The notes beneath the pieces are model-generated. The model had not been told where the DNA came from. It made no database searches and saw nothing but the letters and a program-made list of their open reading frames with translations. DNA of 22,491 bases from a virus: positions 1-22,491 of IMG/VR virus record IMGVR_UViG_3300044516_000118, one strand, 5' to 3'. Position 1 is the stretch's first letter; each line of letters begins with the position of its first letter. Both the position numbers and the translations under genes were made by a program. Below are positions 6,322 through 12,916 of this stretch, piece after piece.

Positions 6322-6769
6322 GTTAGTTATACCTTACGTCACCCCATCAGGGGTGGTTGACCTGCGGTTTCGTAGTATCGGGGGCGAAGACCCTAAGTAC
6401 ATAGGACTACCAGGAGCAAAGACAACTATGTTCAATGCTCAGACAGTTCTAACAGCCAACGGATATATCTGTGTCACCGAAGGTGAGATAGATTGTATTA
6501 CGGTGGCAGCCAAGACAGGACATCCAGCCGTAGGCATACCAGGTGCTAACAACTGGAAGCCTTATTACAGCAAGATACTTGATGACTTCGACACCGTGAT
6601 AGTACTAGCAGATGGCGACAGTCCAGGGCTAGAATTTGGTAAGAAGATAAGTAGAGAGTTAGGCAATGTTAATATAGTTCAGATGCCCGAAGGGCACGAT
6701 GTCAACAGCATCGTCTTACAAGAAGGGGCTGCGTGGTTAGATGAAAGAATCAGAAAGTGCTTCGTATAA
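6143..6769 (+). CDS. DnaG-type primase, TOPRIM catalytic part (frame 2)
   Basis: A 208-residue frame starting with GTG at 6143, with AAGGAGG about eight bases upstream. The first part (LLQAATEYAKHINQAADYLA, then TRGLSVEDTKMFHLGVV) is the usual linker of phage primases. The TOPRIM domain follows: GYICVTEGEIDC with Glu113, VGIPGANNW, and VIVLADGDSPG with Asp157 and Asp159, the metal-binding acidic residues. It synthesises RNA primers for phage replication. It overlaps the zinc-binding frame by 179 bases in a +1 register. It may be made separately from its own RBS, or as a fused product by frameshifting; a sequence error is also possible. Confidence 0.82.
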   Translation: MRLSNSQRQFLLQAATEYAKHINQAADYLATRGLSVEDTKMFHLGVVDNPFPGHEGYKGKLVIPYVTPSGVVDLRFRSIGGEDPKYIGLPGAKTTMFNAQTVLTANGYICVTEGEIDCITVAAKTGHPAVGIPGANNWKPYYSKILDDFDTVIVLADGDSPGLEFGKKISRELGNVNIVQMPEGHDVNSIVLQEGAAWLDERIRKCFV

Positions 6770-7052
6770 TAACGAAGTAAATGTATGGGATTACATTAGA
6801 GATAACCCTATGCTTATGGGGCTACCCATATCAGATACCAAGGGGATAGATATTCTTGCAGCACTGCGAGATATCTATGTAGCCTTAGGTGAAGATGTGA
6901 CTCAATCCAAAACCCTACTCAGCCTACTAGCCACAGTCCTAGTGGGAGCAGCAGAGGGTCAAGGCAAAGAAGTAATGGAAGAAGTAATGGTTATGGAAGC
7001 AATGCAAAAACTAGACAATAATCTAAAAGGGATACTTGATGAAGGACAATAA
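6741..7052 (+). CDS. Unknown protein
   Basis: A 103-residue acidic protein overlapping the end of the TOPRIM gene by 29 bases. The RBS is weak. The body looks helical, with LPISDTKGIDILAALRDIYV, then SLLATVLVGAAEGQGKEVMEE and MVMEAMQKLDNNL. The Ala/Val/Leu segment at residues 60-72 is too short and polar at its edges to be a clear membrane helix. It lies between the primase and the nucleotide-modification-associated gene. I do not recognise the family. Confidence 0.65.
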   Translation: MKESESASYNNEVNVWDYIRDNPMLMGLPISDTKGIDILAALRDIYVALGEDVTQSKTLLSLLATVLVGAAEGQGKEVMEEVMVMEAMQKLDNNLKGILDEGQ

Positions 7053-7344
7053 GCATTTAGAAGACATCTTGCTAGAACTAAAAGTAATTATGATACGCAA
7101 GCATCAAGACTACGGCCCCTTAAATATAGCCAATGCCCCAGGTGGGGCAATGAATGGGCTGATAGTCAGGATGCACGATAAGATGACACGGCTAGAAAAC
7201 CTCCACTACAACAACAAAGGCAACACGCCCAACTATGAACCAATAGAAGATACCCTGTTAGATTTAGCAAACTATGCCATAATAGGACTAATGGTACAAA
7301 GAGGTTTTTGGGAAGGCTTGAATGGCACAGGAGTACATAACTGA
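7039..7344 (+). CDS. Nucleotide-modification-associated domain 1 (DUF1599-like) protein
   Basis: A 101-residue protein. The ATG at 7039 is preferred over the TTG at 7036 because AGGGA lies at normal spacing. Motifs are KHQDYGPLNIA, then IVRMHDKMTRLENL, and IEDTLLDLANYAIIGLMV. This combination matches what I recall of the DUF1599 family, also called nucleotide modification associated domain 1, an all-helical, MazG-like fold in phages. Members are thought to act in nucleotide-pool or modified-base metabolism; the exact reaction is not known. The next gene starts inside its last 23 bases. Confidence 0.78.
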   Translation: MKDNKHLEDILLELKVIMIRKHQDYGPLNIANAPGGAMNGLIVRMHDKMTRLENLHYNNKGNTPNYEPIEDTLLDLANYAIIGLMVQRGFWEGLNGTGVHN

Positions 7345-7987
7345 ATATGACGCTTTAGTAGCGTCACTTGCAGTCGAGTATCAACGAAGGTATCCGATGC
7401 TTGAAGTGTTAGATATACGACAGGTGTTATGGCTCTGGTTCCTAACCCATTCTAGAAAGTATGCCGAGTGGTCTGCGTTAGACCGAAAAGATAAAGACAA
7501 GTTGATAGCCAAGTCTTTACGGAATGCAGCGTTAAAGTTCTGCGAAAAAGAAAAAGCCAACACGGTTGGCTACGAGTTGATAGATGTTTATTACTACGAT
7601 GCCACAGTTATAGAAGCATTCCTGCCTAGCATTATTTCTGAAACATATGAGATGCCAACCAAGATTAAAGACCTAAACTTTAAATTCAATAAGTCAGAAC
7701 CCAGCAACGATGGCAACAACTGGCTAGTACTACGTTCAGATATAGCAGCAGCCTACTACAGGTTATCGGAAGCCAAACAAAACATACTCAGGATTAAGTT
7801 CAGCACAGAGAACAGCGACTGGGCAGAGATAGGTAAAGATTTAGATACAACAGCAGATGGTGCACGTATGAAGGTGCAGCGTGCAGTCAATTCGTTAGTA
7901 AGAATTTTAGGTGGATGGCGTCCATTTGCAGACAATGACTCTCCAGTTGTAGAGGAAGATGAAGATGAGCCAACCGAAACACATTAG
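7322..7987 (+). CDS. Sigma-70-like RNA polymerase sigma factor (phage type)
   Basis: A 221-residue protein with GGGAAGG before its ATG. The N-terminal half (LAVEYQRRYPMLEVLDIRQ, WLWFLTHSRKYAEW, then KSLRNAALKFCEKEKA) resembles region 2 of ECF-like sigma factors. The C-terminal part (YRLSEAKQNILRIKFSTEN, SDWAEIGKDLDTTADGARMK, VQRAVNSLVRILGG) has the region 4 helix-turn-helix. An acidic tail follows (VVEEDEDEPTE). Similar proteins are annotated as sigma factors in actinophages. It might redirect host RNA polymerase to late promoters, such as that of the leftward operon; this is inference. Confidence 0.75.
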   Translation: MAQEYITEYDALVASLAVEYQRRYPMLEVLDIRQVLWLWFLTHSRKYAEWSALDRKDKDKLIAKSLRNAALKFCEKEKANTVGYELIDVYYYDATVIEAFLPSIISETYEMPTKIKDLNFKFNKSEPSNDGNNWLVLRSDIAAAYYRLSEAKQNILRIKFSTENSDWAEIGKDLDTTADGARMKVQRAVNSLVRILGGWRPFADNDSPVVEEDEDEPTETH

Positions 7988-8204
7988 AGACCTGCTTCAT
8001 ATCAAGGACTATAGCAAGGCTATGGACCTACGTGGTGAGCCGACAGAGGTATGCGTCTGTGGATGTGATGTCTTTATTATGTTAGGTGGATTTGTAGATG
8101 GGGAGATAGCCTTTTATTTTACAGACGGGGAGTGTGCTAGTTGTGGCAGTATGGTAACTCTGCCTACCCCATCAGGAGAGGATGACGGCATTGCCACTTT
8201 ATGA
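7965..8204 (+). CDS. Zinc-ribbon-like small protein
   Basis: A 79-residue protein. The ATG at 7965 (MSQPKHIRD) is chosen over that at 7959 because AGAGGA is then at normal spacing. It has two cysteine pairs, CVCGC and CASCG, about 25 residues apart, with strands between (FIMLGGFVDGEIAFYFTDG). This is a likely zinc ribbon. It overlaps the sigma-like gene by 23 bases and the next zinc-ribbon gene by 23 bases. The partner and role are unknown; nucleic-acid binding is plausible. Confidence 0.7.
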   Translation: MSQPKHIRDLLHIKDYSKAMDLRGEPTEVCVCGCDVFIMLGGFVDGEIAFYFTDGECASCGSMVTLPTPSGEDDGIATL

Positions 8205-8352
8205 TTTTCAATGCAAGGCTTGCGGTGCATTGACAGAACACACAGAGAACATACCGCCAGCCTGTCATCTTTGTGGAGAGATGATGGCTAGACTATGGAC
8301 ATCAACGCCAGTGCACTTCAAAGGCACAGGCTTCTATGTAACAGGAGGATAA
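8182..8352 (+). CDS. FmdB-family zinc-ribbon protein
   Basis: A 56-residue protein read from the ATG at 8182, with AGGAGAG directly upstream. It starts LPLYDFQCKACG and has CHLCGEMMARLW, so two CxxC pairs (C11/C14 and C29/C32), and ends FKGTGFYVTGG. This Y-x-F-x-C-x-x-C start and the F-K-G-x-G-F-Y end are hallmarks of the small FmdB-type putative regulatory proteins found in bacteria and many phages. The function is not established; DNA or RNA binding is assumed. It overlaps the previous gene by 23 bases. Confidence 0.78.
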   Translation: MTALPLYDFQCKACGALTEHTENIPPACHLCGEMMARLWTSTPVHFKGTGFYVTGG

Positions 8353-8354
8353 CA

Positions 8355-8540
8355 ATGCCATATTATGGACGTGATTTAACAAAAAATACTTCATTACATA
8401 TGGGATATTCAGTCAGGTTTGCACTTGGATTTACTATAACTAGATATGGGTTTGACTTAGATATAGGCCCTGCTTGGATATCTGTAGAGTTTAATAGATT
8501 ATTTAAGAAACATTATGGGTTTGATTCGGATGACGAATGA
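8355..8540 (+). CDS. Small unknown protein
   Basis: A 61-residue protein. The ATG at 8355 has GGAGG at ideal spacing, two bases after the FmdB-like stop. It has aromatic residues and likely strands (SVRFALGFTITRYGFDLDIG, then PAWISVEFNRLF), and ends acidic (DSDDE). No motif is recognised. An in-frame upstream start at 8295 lies within the FmdB-like gene and is disfavoured. The stop overlaps an ATG that opens an eight-codon frame leading into the HNH gene. Confidence 0.65.
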   Translation: MPYYGRDLTKNTSLHMGYSVRFALGFTITRYGFDLDIGPAWISVEFNRLFKKHYGFDSDDE

Positions 8541-8555
8541 TAGTAGAACTCAACC

Positions 8556-8852
8556 TTGCCTAGAACAAAAAATAAAACATATGATGAGCAGCGTATCTCA
8601 CGGATACGTAGATATGGAATTGATGTTCCAGACTATAACCGTATCCTTGAAGAACAAGGCGGTGGTTGTTATATATGTGGTAAAAAACCAGAACCAAAAC
8701 GAGCATTGGATATAGACCATAACCACGCAACAGGAAATGTACGCGGACTACTTTGTTCTATACATAACAGAGGAATAGGTTTTTTTGAGGATAACCCAAT
8801 ACTATTACTCAAAGCCATAGAGTATTTAATCAAGGATAGAAATGACAAATAA
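8556..8852 (+). CDS. Recombination endonuclease VII-like HNH nuclease
   Basis: A 98-residue protein. The order of motifs is RISRIRRYGIDVPDYNRILE, CYICGK (C38, C41), ALDIDHNHATG (D54, H55, H57), VRGLLCSIHNRG (C67, H70, N71) and AIEYLIKD. It fits the endonuclease VII family, which cuts branched DNA. One ligand is unusual: the second pair is CxxH instead of the usual CxxC. No ATG is available; a stop (8544-8546) precedes the TTG at 8556. There is no clear Shine-Dalgarno, so it probably depends on coupling to an eight-codon frame (8537-8563) whose stop overlaps this start. Confidence 0.8.
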   Translation: MPRTKNKTYDEQRISRIRRYGIDVPDYNRILEEQGGGCYICGKKPEPKRALDIDHNHATGNVRGLLCSIHNRGIGFFEDNPILLLKAIEYLIKDRNDK

Positions 8853-9240
8853 ATCTTCTTTTGATTTAGATTTTTCTTTTGGCAGAGAAGGAGAAGAATT
8901 AGTAGAACAACTCCTTACCAAAGGAAAACGAGTAGAAGTTAAACGAGATAGGAAATGGCAAGACACAGGGAATGTCTATATAGAGACCGCCTGTTTCTTT
9001 ACTAAAAAAAATGAATGGGCACCTAGCGGACTAGCAGTAACAGAGGCAGAGTATTGGGCGTTTGTATTAAAAACAACAGTATTAATGATATCCACCCAAG
9101 TGTTACAGTTTGCAGTCCAGACCTACGGCAAGGATATAACCTGCCAGATACCACCGAACTTATCCAAAGGCTACCTTGTAAAGGTGGTAGATTTAATAGA
9201 AGCAACTAAAATGTTTTCTTTCCAGCCAGGGGAAGGCTGA
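8842..9240 (+). CDS. PD-(D/E)XK-like nuclease
   Basis: A 132-residue protein starting inside the end of the HNH gene (11-base overlap). The N-terminal part holds FSFGREGEELVEQLL, KRVEVKRDRKWQDTGNVYIE and PSGLAVTEAEYWAFVL. The acidic residue, the E-V-K at about 32-34 and the TGN...E segment are what I recall from a group of phage restriction-endonuclease-fold proteins. It probably cuts DNA in recombination or packaging preparation; the substrate is unknown. It is the last gene of the rightward operon, ten bases before a strong terminator. Confidence 0.68.
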   Translation: MTNKSSFDLDFSFGREGEELVEQLLTKGKRVEVKRDRKWQDTGNVYIETACFFTKKNEWAPSGLAVTEAEYWAFVLKTTVLMISTQVLQFAVQTYGKDITCQIPPNLSKGYLVKVVDLIEATKMFSFQPGEG

Positions 9241-9249
9241 TAGAAAGCA

Positions 9250-9288
9250 AAATAGACCCCCTATCCAATTAAGGTAGGGGGTCTATTT
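9250..9288. terminator. Bidirectional intrinsic terminator between converging operons
   Basis: AAATAGACCCCCTA (9250-9263) and TAGGGGGTCTATTT (9275-9288) are perfect inverted copies of 14 bases with an 11-base loop. A-rich sequence on the left and T-rich on the right allow termination from both sides. It lies between the last rightward gene (ending 9240) and the last leftward gene (ending 9323), exactly where the coding direction reverses. Confidence 0.9.
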
Positions 9289-9322
9289 GTGTCTGTAATC
9301 GCCTTATAGGGCGTTTAAAGGG

Positions 9323-9508
9323 CTACTTAGCACCTCTGCCAAACTCAGGGGCAGATGGGTCTAACCACTTCAATACTGGTCCAAGGAGACCAGCAAGTGC
9401 TGCTGTTCCTAGAACCTTAAGGTTAGTTTCTCCTGCTAGGTAGAGTGCGATGGCAGCGGCTGCTGCGGCACGGAACCAAGTCAGCGATAGTTGCTTTAGT
9501 TGTTCCAT
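9323..9508 (-). CDS. Putative holin
   Basis: A 61-residue protein with a hydrophobic segment rich in Ala and Leu at about residues 12-26, and a second at about 31-48 (VLGTAALAGLLGPVLKWL). It ends in a charged tail (DPSAPEFGRGAK). Size and two membrane segments fit a small phage holin, which opens the membrane for the endolysin. It directly follows the endolysin gene with a TAATG overlap, the classical lysis pairing. It is the last gene of the leftward operon, followed by the terminator at 9250-9288. Confidence 0.72.
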   Translation of the reverse strand: MEQLKQLSLTWFRAAAAAAIALYLAGETNLKVLGTAALAGLLGPVLKWLDPSAPEFGRGAK

Positions 9509-10032
9509 TAGATTGCCTTTCGTTTTGTATTGTGAACCTTACAGCAGGTACATACTGGTACCACAGTGGTACCTTCTGCAACCTTCTTCTTAGGCTGTGG
9601 CTGTAGTTTAGCCATAACCTGATTCACAACTTTAGGTTGATTCAGCCACCAGAACCAGGGGCTAGTGTCGCTACGGTGAGTAGCGCTAATAGAAATATGT
9701 AGATGCTTAACGTGAGGATTACTACCTGTGTACTTCCTATTGCCTTCTTTGCGTCTGGCTCTTGACCAAATTTTTTTATTGTATATGAGGTAATCCACTC
9801 GTTCATCTTCTTTAAGTTTCTCAAAAATGACAGCACAATCAATACCGCTCTCAGGGTCGTGGGTCAAATCTACTGCTAGCCCAGTATTGTGGTCCGAATT
9901 CGGGCTGGCTTTCCGATGCGCTAACGAAGGTAACAATCCGTCTGACAGTTTCTTGCGCTTCGGATACAACGCTGTCGCTTGACGGAGCACAGCAATAGCA
10001 GCAGGTGACGCTACTTTGGCTACAGTTTTCAT
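9508..10032 (-). CDS. Endolysin, M15-type peptidase
   Basis: A 174-residue protein with SDHNTGLAVDLTHDP (His48, Asp55) and VKHLHIS (His110, His112), the zinc-binding and catalytic pattern of M15/VanY-like peptidases. These cut peptide bonds in peptidoglycan stems or cross-links. The length suits a one-domain endolysin plus a Lys-rich tail. The tail ends in CTCCKVH, a short cysteine cluster that I cannot assign. There is no signal peptide, so export would rely on a holin, and holin-like genes lie on both sides. The start overlaps the stop of the preceding miniprotein (TGATG). Confidence 0.82.
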   Translation of the reverse strand: MKTVAKVASPAAIAVLRQATALYPKRKKLSDGLLPSLAHRKASPNSDHNTGLAVDLTHDPESGIDCAVIFEKLKEDERVDYLIYNKKIWSRARRKEGNRKYTGSNPHVKHLHISISATHRSDTSPWFWWLNQPKVVNQVMAKLQPQPKKKVAEGTTVVPVCTCCKVHNTKRKAI

Positions 10033-10118
10033 CAGATGTCTTCTTCATCGTCTTCCCAGTCAGGAAGGATAGGTACTATTGGGTCAATCGGATTATCCCA
10101 AGGTCTATGTATGCTCAT
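10032..10118 (-). CDS. Acidic proline-rich miniprotein before the endolysin
   Basis: A 28-codon frame with AAAGGAAACTA directly before its ATG. It overlaps the end of the 217-residue gene and, by one base, the endolysin start (TGATG). The peptide starts MSIHRPWDNPIDP and ends DWEDDEEDI. It has no membrane segment, so it is not a holin or spanin. The good RBS and double overlap support real translation. It may serve coupling into the endolysin gene or have its own role; the function is unknown. Confidence 0.55.
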   Translation of the reverse strand: MSIHRPWDNPIDPIVPILPDWEDDEEDI

Positions 10119-10758
10119 TAGTTTCCTTTGTTTCTATGTCGTAATGAAATGCATTTGTATCTTCGGTTACCCACTTCTTCTTATCTTCTACATCCCACTT
10201 GCGGTCATTGATTATCCTGTGGATAAGTGGGTCGCCATACTTAGTTGTATATGATGGCTCAAAGACAAAGGTTCTATTGTTAGGTTGGATAGCATAGTTG
10301 CCATCTTCACGTTCTATAACGTGCCCACACTTGTGCTCATCGGGTGTCTCTGAGTAGCCATCATCTAACCTATTAGAGTCAGGGTTATGCCAGTCAAGGG
10401 TAAAAAGATACTTGCCATTAATTTTATTTTTATTTCTATCTGTGTAATGCAGACTTAAATTAGTCAGGTTAGCAAACTTGGTGGCTGTTATGTATGGGCT
10501 AAAAGAGTTCCAAAGCACTAAATTATGTAGGTCTACCTCTGGCACGCCTGGTTTATTACAGAAGGCATTGATGGGCATACGCCACCATAGACCACCATCT
10601 TCCATCATAAAGTGAAAGAGTGGGCTTCTGTTCTGCACAGAACTAACTCCAAATATTACACAAGGAAAGTACAGGTCGTGACTATCCTTCTGGTTACGCA
10701 AGAAGTTACCACGTACAAAGCAATCTATCGGAGGAATATTTGCATTTAACTCTGGCAC
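10105..10758 (-). CDS. Unknown late protein
   Basis: A 217-residue protein rich in aromatic residues, His, Asn and Asp (for example FHFMMEDGGLWWRMPINAF and LHNLVLWNSFSPYIT). It looks mainly beta, with no signal peptide or membrane segment. The C-terminal half has charged strands (NYAIQPNNRTFVFEPSYTTK, then DRKWDVEDKKKWV). The TAG stop is at 10105-10107. It sits between the holin-like 67-residue protein and the lysis genes, with a one-base TAATG-type overlap to the former. I believe similar proteins occur in aquatic phages without a known function. Confidence 0.7.
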   Translation of the reverse strand: MPELNANIPPIDCFVRGNFLRNQKDSHDLYFPCVIFGVSSVQNRSPLFHFMMEDGGLWWRMPINAFCNKPGVPEVDLHNLVLWNSFSPYITATKFANLTNLSLHYTDRNKNKINGKYLFTLDWHNPDSNRLDDGYSETPDEHKCGHVIEREDGNYAIQPNNRTFVFEPSYTTKYGDPLIHRIINDRKWDVEDKKKWVTEDTNAFHYDIETKETNEHT

Positions 10759-10961
10759 TATTTCCTCAGTGCTTCTTTTACAAACTCGGTGAGTAAATCT
10801 ATCTGCTTCTCTAACCCATCTACCTTATCCTTCAGGCTTGAGCCACCATTAGGGCGTAGTTCATATAGATAATGCTTGACCAACCAGCGCACAGCGCCAG
10901 CAAATCCAGCAATCAAAGTAAATACGGCTACGGCTAGGCCAGCCCATTCAGTAGGTGTCAT
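10758..10961 (-). CDS. Holin-like membrane protein with coiled coil
   Basis: A 67-residue protein. One membrane helix lies at about residues 6-29 (WAGLAVAVFTLIAGFAGAVRWLV), followed by a basic patch and then a coiled coil (SLKDKVDGLEKQIDLLTEFVKEAL). This plan, one membrane helix plus a C-terminal coiled coil, is common among small actinophage membrane proteins of the lysis region. It may be a second holin or antiholin. It overlaps the 651-residue tail gene stop and the following gene start by single bases. Confidence 0.65.
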   Translation of the reverse strand: MTPTEWAGLAVAVFTLIAGFAGAVRWLVKHYLYELRPNGGSSLKDKVDGLEKQIDLLTEFVKEALRK

Positions 10962-12916
10962 TACACAGTCCTTACGAGTATGTCAATCGTTCCGCCATAG
11001 CCAGAAAATCCTCTATCTGGTGGAGTCATCCGAGTGAAGGTGATTTGTTCTATTACAACCTGACGGCTTTCGCCAGTCTGTAAGTCCTGCCAAGTTACAA
11101 TGTCTCCATTTTCTTCAATGGATTCTAACTGTCCTATACGGTCATTAGCACGGCCTTCATAGCCAAGTGTTACATTGTACTTATCTGTTTCTACGTCATA
11201 ACAGAAAACAGGAAACTTAATTACTCGCTGTCTAGGTGTAGCAATAGTAGCCTTTGCCTGATACCCCTTAAAGAGGGGACCTTTACTGCTGTCTGTTGCA
11301 TCTCTAGTTAAAAGAAATCTATACGCTAAAAATTCTTGTGCTCCTGTTGGCTGGCTAGTAGCCACCTCTACTGCTGGAACTGATGAGTCGTAAGTGACTG
11401 CGTCATATATTGTGCCGTTTGCGTCTACTGTTTGTAAAGACATAGACCCAAAAGTAAATACACCACGGCCTACTAAACGCTTAAAGTTTTTAGGTTCTAA
11501 CGTGTTGTATCTAATGAATCCTGTTTTTATAAAACCACTAGTTACTTTTTCTGTATTTTTTTCTATCCAGATACCATCACCTGTTACAGCAAAAGCCACC
11601 CTATCGCTAGAGCCTAAAAAGGCTACAGTTGCAGCAGTAGATGTAGTGCTGGTAGCAACTAAATCTTTAGCAAACGGAAAGAGTAATGTCTCTAATTCTA
11701 CAGATAAATCAATACGGTATAATCCTGCTTCAGTACCAACCAGTCCTGATACATAGGCAAATCTATCCCTGAATGCTATGCCTTTAAAGTCACCTTCAAT
11801 AATTATAGGGCCATACTTAATGCTGCCATCATCTTGGATTGCTGCGACTCTAACACCTTTGCTAGTGCAGATAACCATATAGGTACCAAGGTATACATCT
11901 ATAGCATTGACTATCTCAGTAACAGGGAACTGCGCTATCTCAGTAGGCGTAGCCAAGTTAGGAAAACCTAAAGCAGTTGTCCCTGTAGTCAAACCAATCT
12001 TAAAGATAGAACTATTGCTACGGTTCTTGCCAGCATAGTAAATAGCATTAGGTCCTTCACAGATACTGGTCCATACCCAAGCGCTAGTAGGATGGGTAAA
12101 GGTAGCAGTAGGCAGGGCTGTAGTAGCGTGACTACCAGATGGACTTATATTAGGATTAAGTTCATAGATAGCATTTGCTACACCAGCCATCAAACGCTGC
12201 TTAACAAATCTAACAACAACGCTGCTAGTACCAGTAGCATAGGTAGTATCATCATTTGTAGAGCCACCGATATTACCTACGTGTAAAGCAGTTGTACAAG
12301 CAGCAAAGTATCTAGTTCCGTCTGTTGTTATGCTAACAATAGGCTGGTTAGTGTGTGCTGCTACTAGGCTATATGTGCTAGTAGTAGGTGTATCTGCCGA
12401 CATAGTAATTTTCTTAAGAGCAACACCATCAGTAAAAACAATACAGTCATTAGTTCCATCATTGGCACTCATAACTGAAGGTGTATTAGTAGTCGAATAG
12501 GTTTCTATTGTGTCATTAAGAAGGGTTACTTCACCTTCTGTCCAGACATCTACCCCTTGGCTATCTGCAAAGCGAGATGTGCCTTCACCAGGAATAAGTG
12601 CTGGGTCATAAAAAGTAATGCCAGCCCCCTCGTGAAAGGAAGACTGGCTTCTAATCCACCAACCAGTGAGCGTTTGCTCACCAGGTTCTGTCTGATTATC
12701 AAATTGTTCTTTCTTATATGGAGCAGTCTGGCGTACGTAAGGTTTAGCATCAGAGATAGCATAGATGAATGGCATACCACCGATAGCAACATCATAGGCT
12801 ATATCAGTATTCTGCCAGATAGCATCAGTAGCAACTACACCAACATCAACAGCGATAGCATAACCAACGTCCGCGACATTAGAACCGCGACCTTCTGTAA
12901 TATCACGACCAGCCAC
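10961..12916 (-). CDS. Large tail protein, nozzle / tail-tubular-B-like candidate
   Basis: A 651-residue, mostly beta protein. The N-terminal part (ADVGYAIAVDVGVVATDAIW) and repeated short strand blocks (TDGVALKKITMSADTPTTS, ICEGPNAIYYAGKNRSNSS, FRDRFAYVSGLVGTEAGLYR) suggest a propeller-like core. The C-terminal part (FPVFCYDVETDKYNVTLGY, then WQDLQTGESRQVVIEQITF) looks like a separate beta domain. Size and position, between tail fibre genes and lysis genes, are like the nozzle proteins of short-tailed phages. The assignment is by context and fold impression only; a minor tail protein is the alternative. Confidence 0.55.
   Translation of the reverse strand: MAGRDITEGRGSNVADVGYAIAVDVGVVATDAIWQNTDIAYDVAIGGMPFIYAISDAKPYVRQTAPYKKEQFDNQTEPGEQTLTGWWIRSQSSFHEGAGITFYDPALIPGEGTSRFADSQGVDVWTEGEVTLLNDTIETYSTTNTPSVMSANDGTNDCIVFTDGVALKKITMSADTPTTSTYSLVAAHTNQPIVSITTDGTRYFAACTTALHVGNIGGSTNDDTTYATGTSSVVVRFVKQRLMAGVANAIYELNPNISPSGSHATTALPTATFTHPTSAWVWTSICEGPNAIYYAGKNRSNSSIFKIGLTTGTTALGFPNLATPTEIAQFPVTEIVNAIDVYLGTYMVICTSKGVRVAAIQDDGSIKYGPIIIEGDFKGIAFRDRFAYVSGLVGTEAGLYRIDLSVELETLLFPFAKDLVATSTTSTAATVAFLGSSDRVAFAVTGDGIWIEKNTEKVTSGFIKTGFIRYNTLEPKNFKRLVGRGVFTFGSMSLQTVDANGTIYDAVTYDSSVPAVEVATSQPTGAQEFLAYRFLLTRDATDSSKGPLFKGYQAKATIATPRQRVIKFPVFCYDVETDKYNVTLGYEGRANDRIGQLESIEENGDIVTWQDLQTGESRQVVIEQITFTRMTPPDRGFSGYGGTIDILVRTV

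Noticed and set aside
8515-8715. A 66-codon frame overlapping the HNH gene
   Set aside because: It overlaps the endonuclease VII-like gene in another frame, has no motif, and has no RBS at a good distance.
9557-9573. GGTACCAC-A-GTGGTACC near-perfect palindrome as an operator
   Set aside because: It lies inside the endolysin coding sequence, away from any start, and encodes ordinary residues (TTVVPV). There is no second copy nearby.
10036-10254. A + strand membrane-type frame opposite the lysis genes
   Set aside because: It looks hydrophobic but is antisense to three supported minus-strand genes and lacks an RBS. It lies in the middle of the leftward operon.
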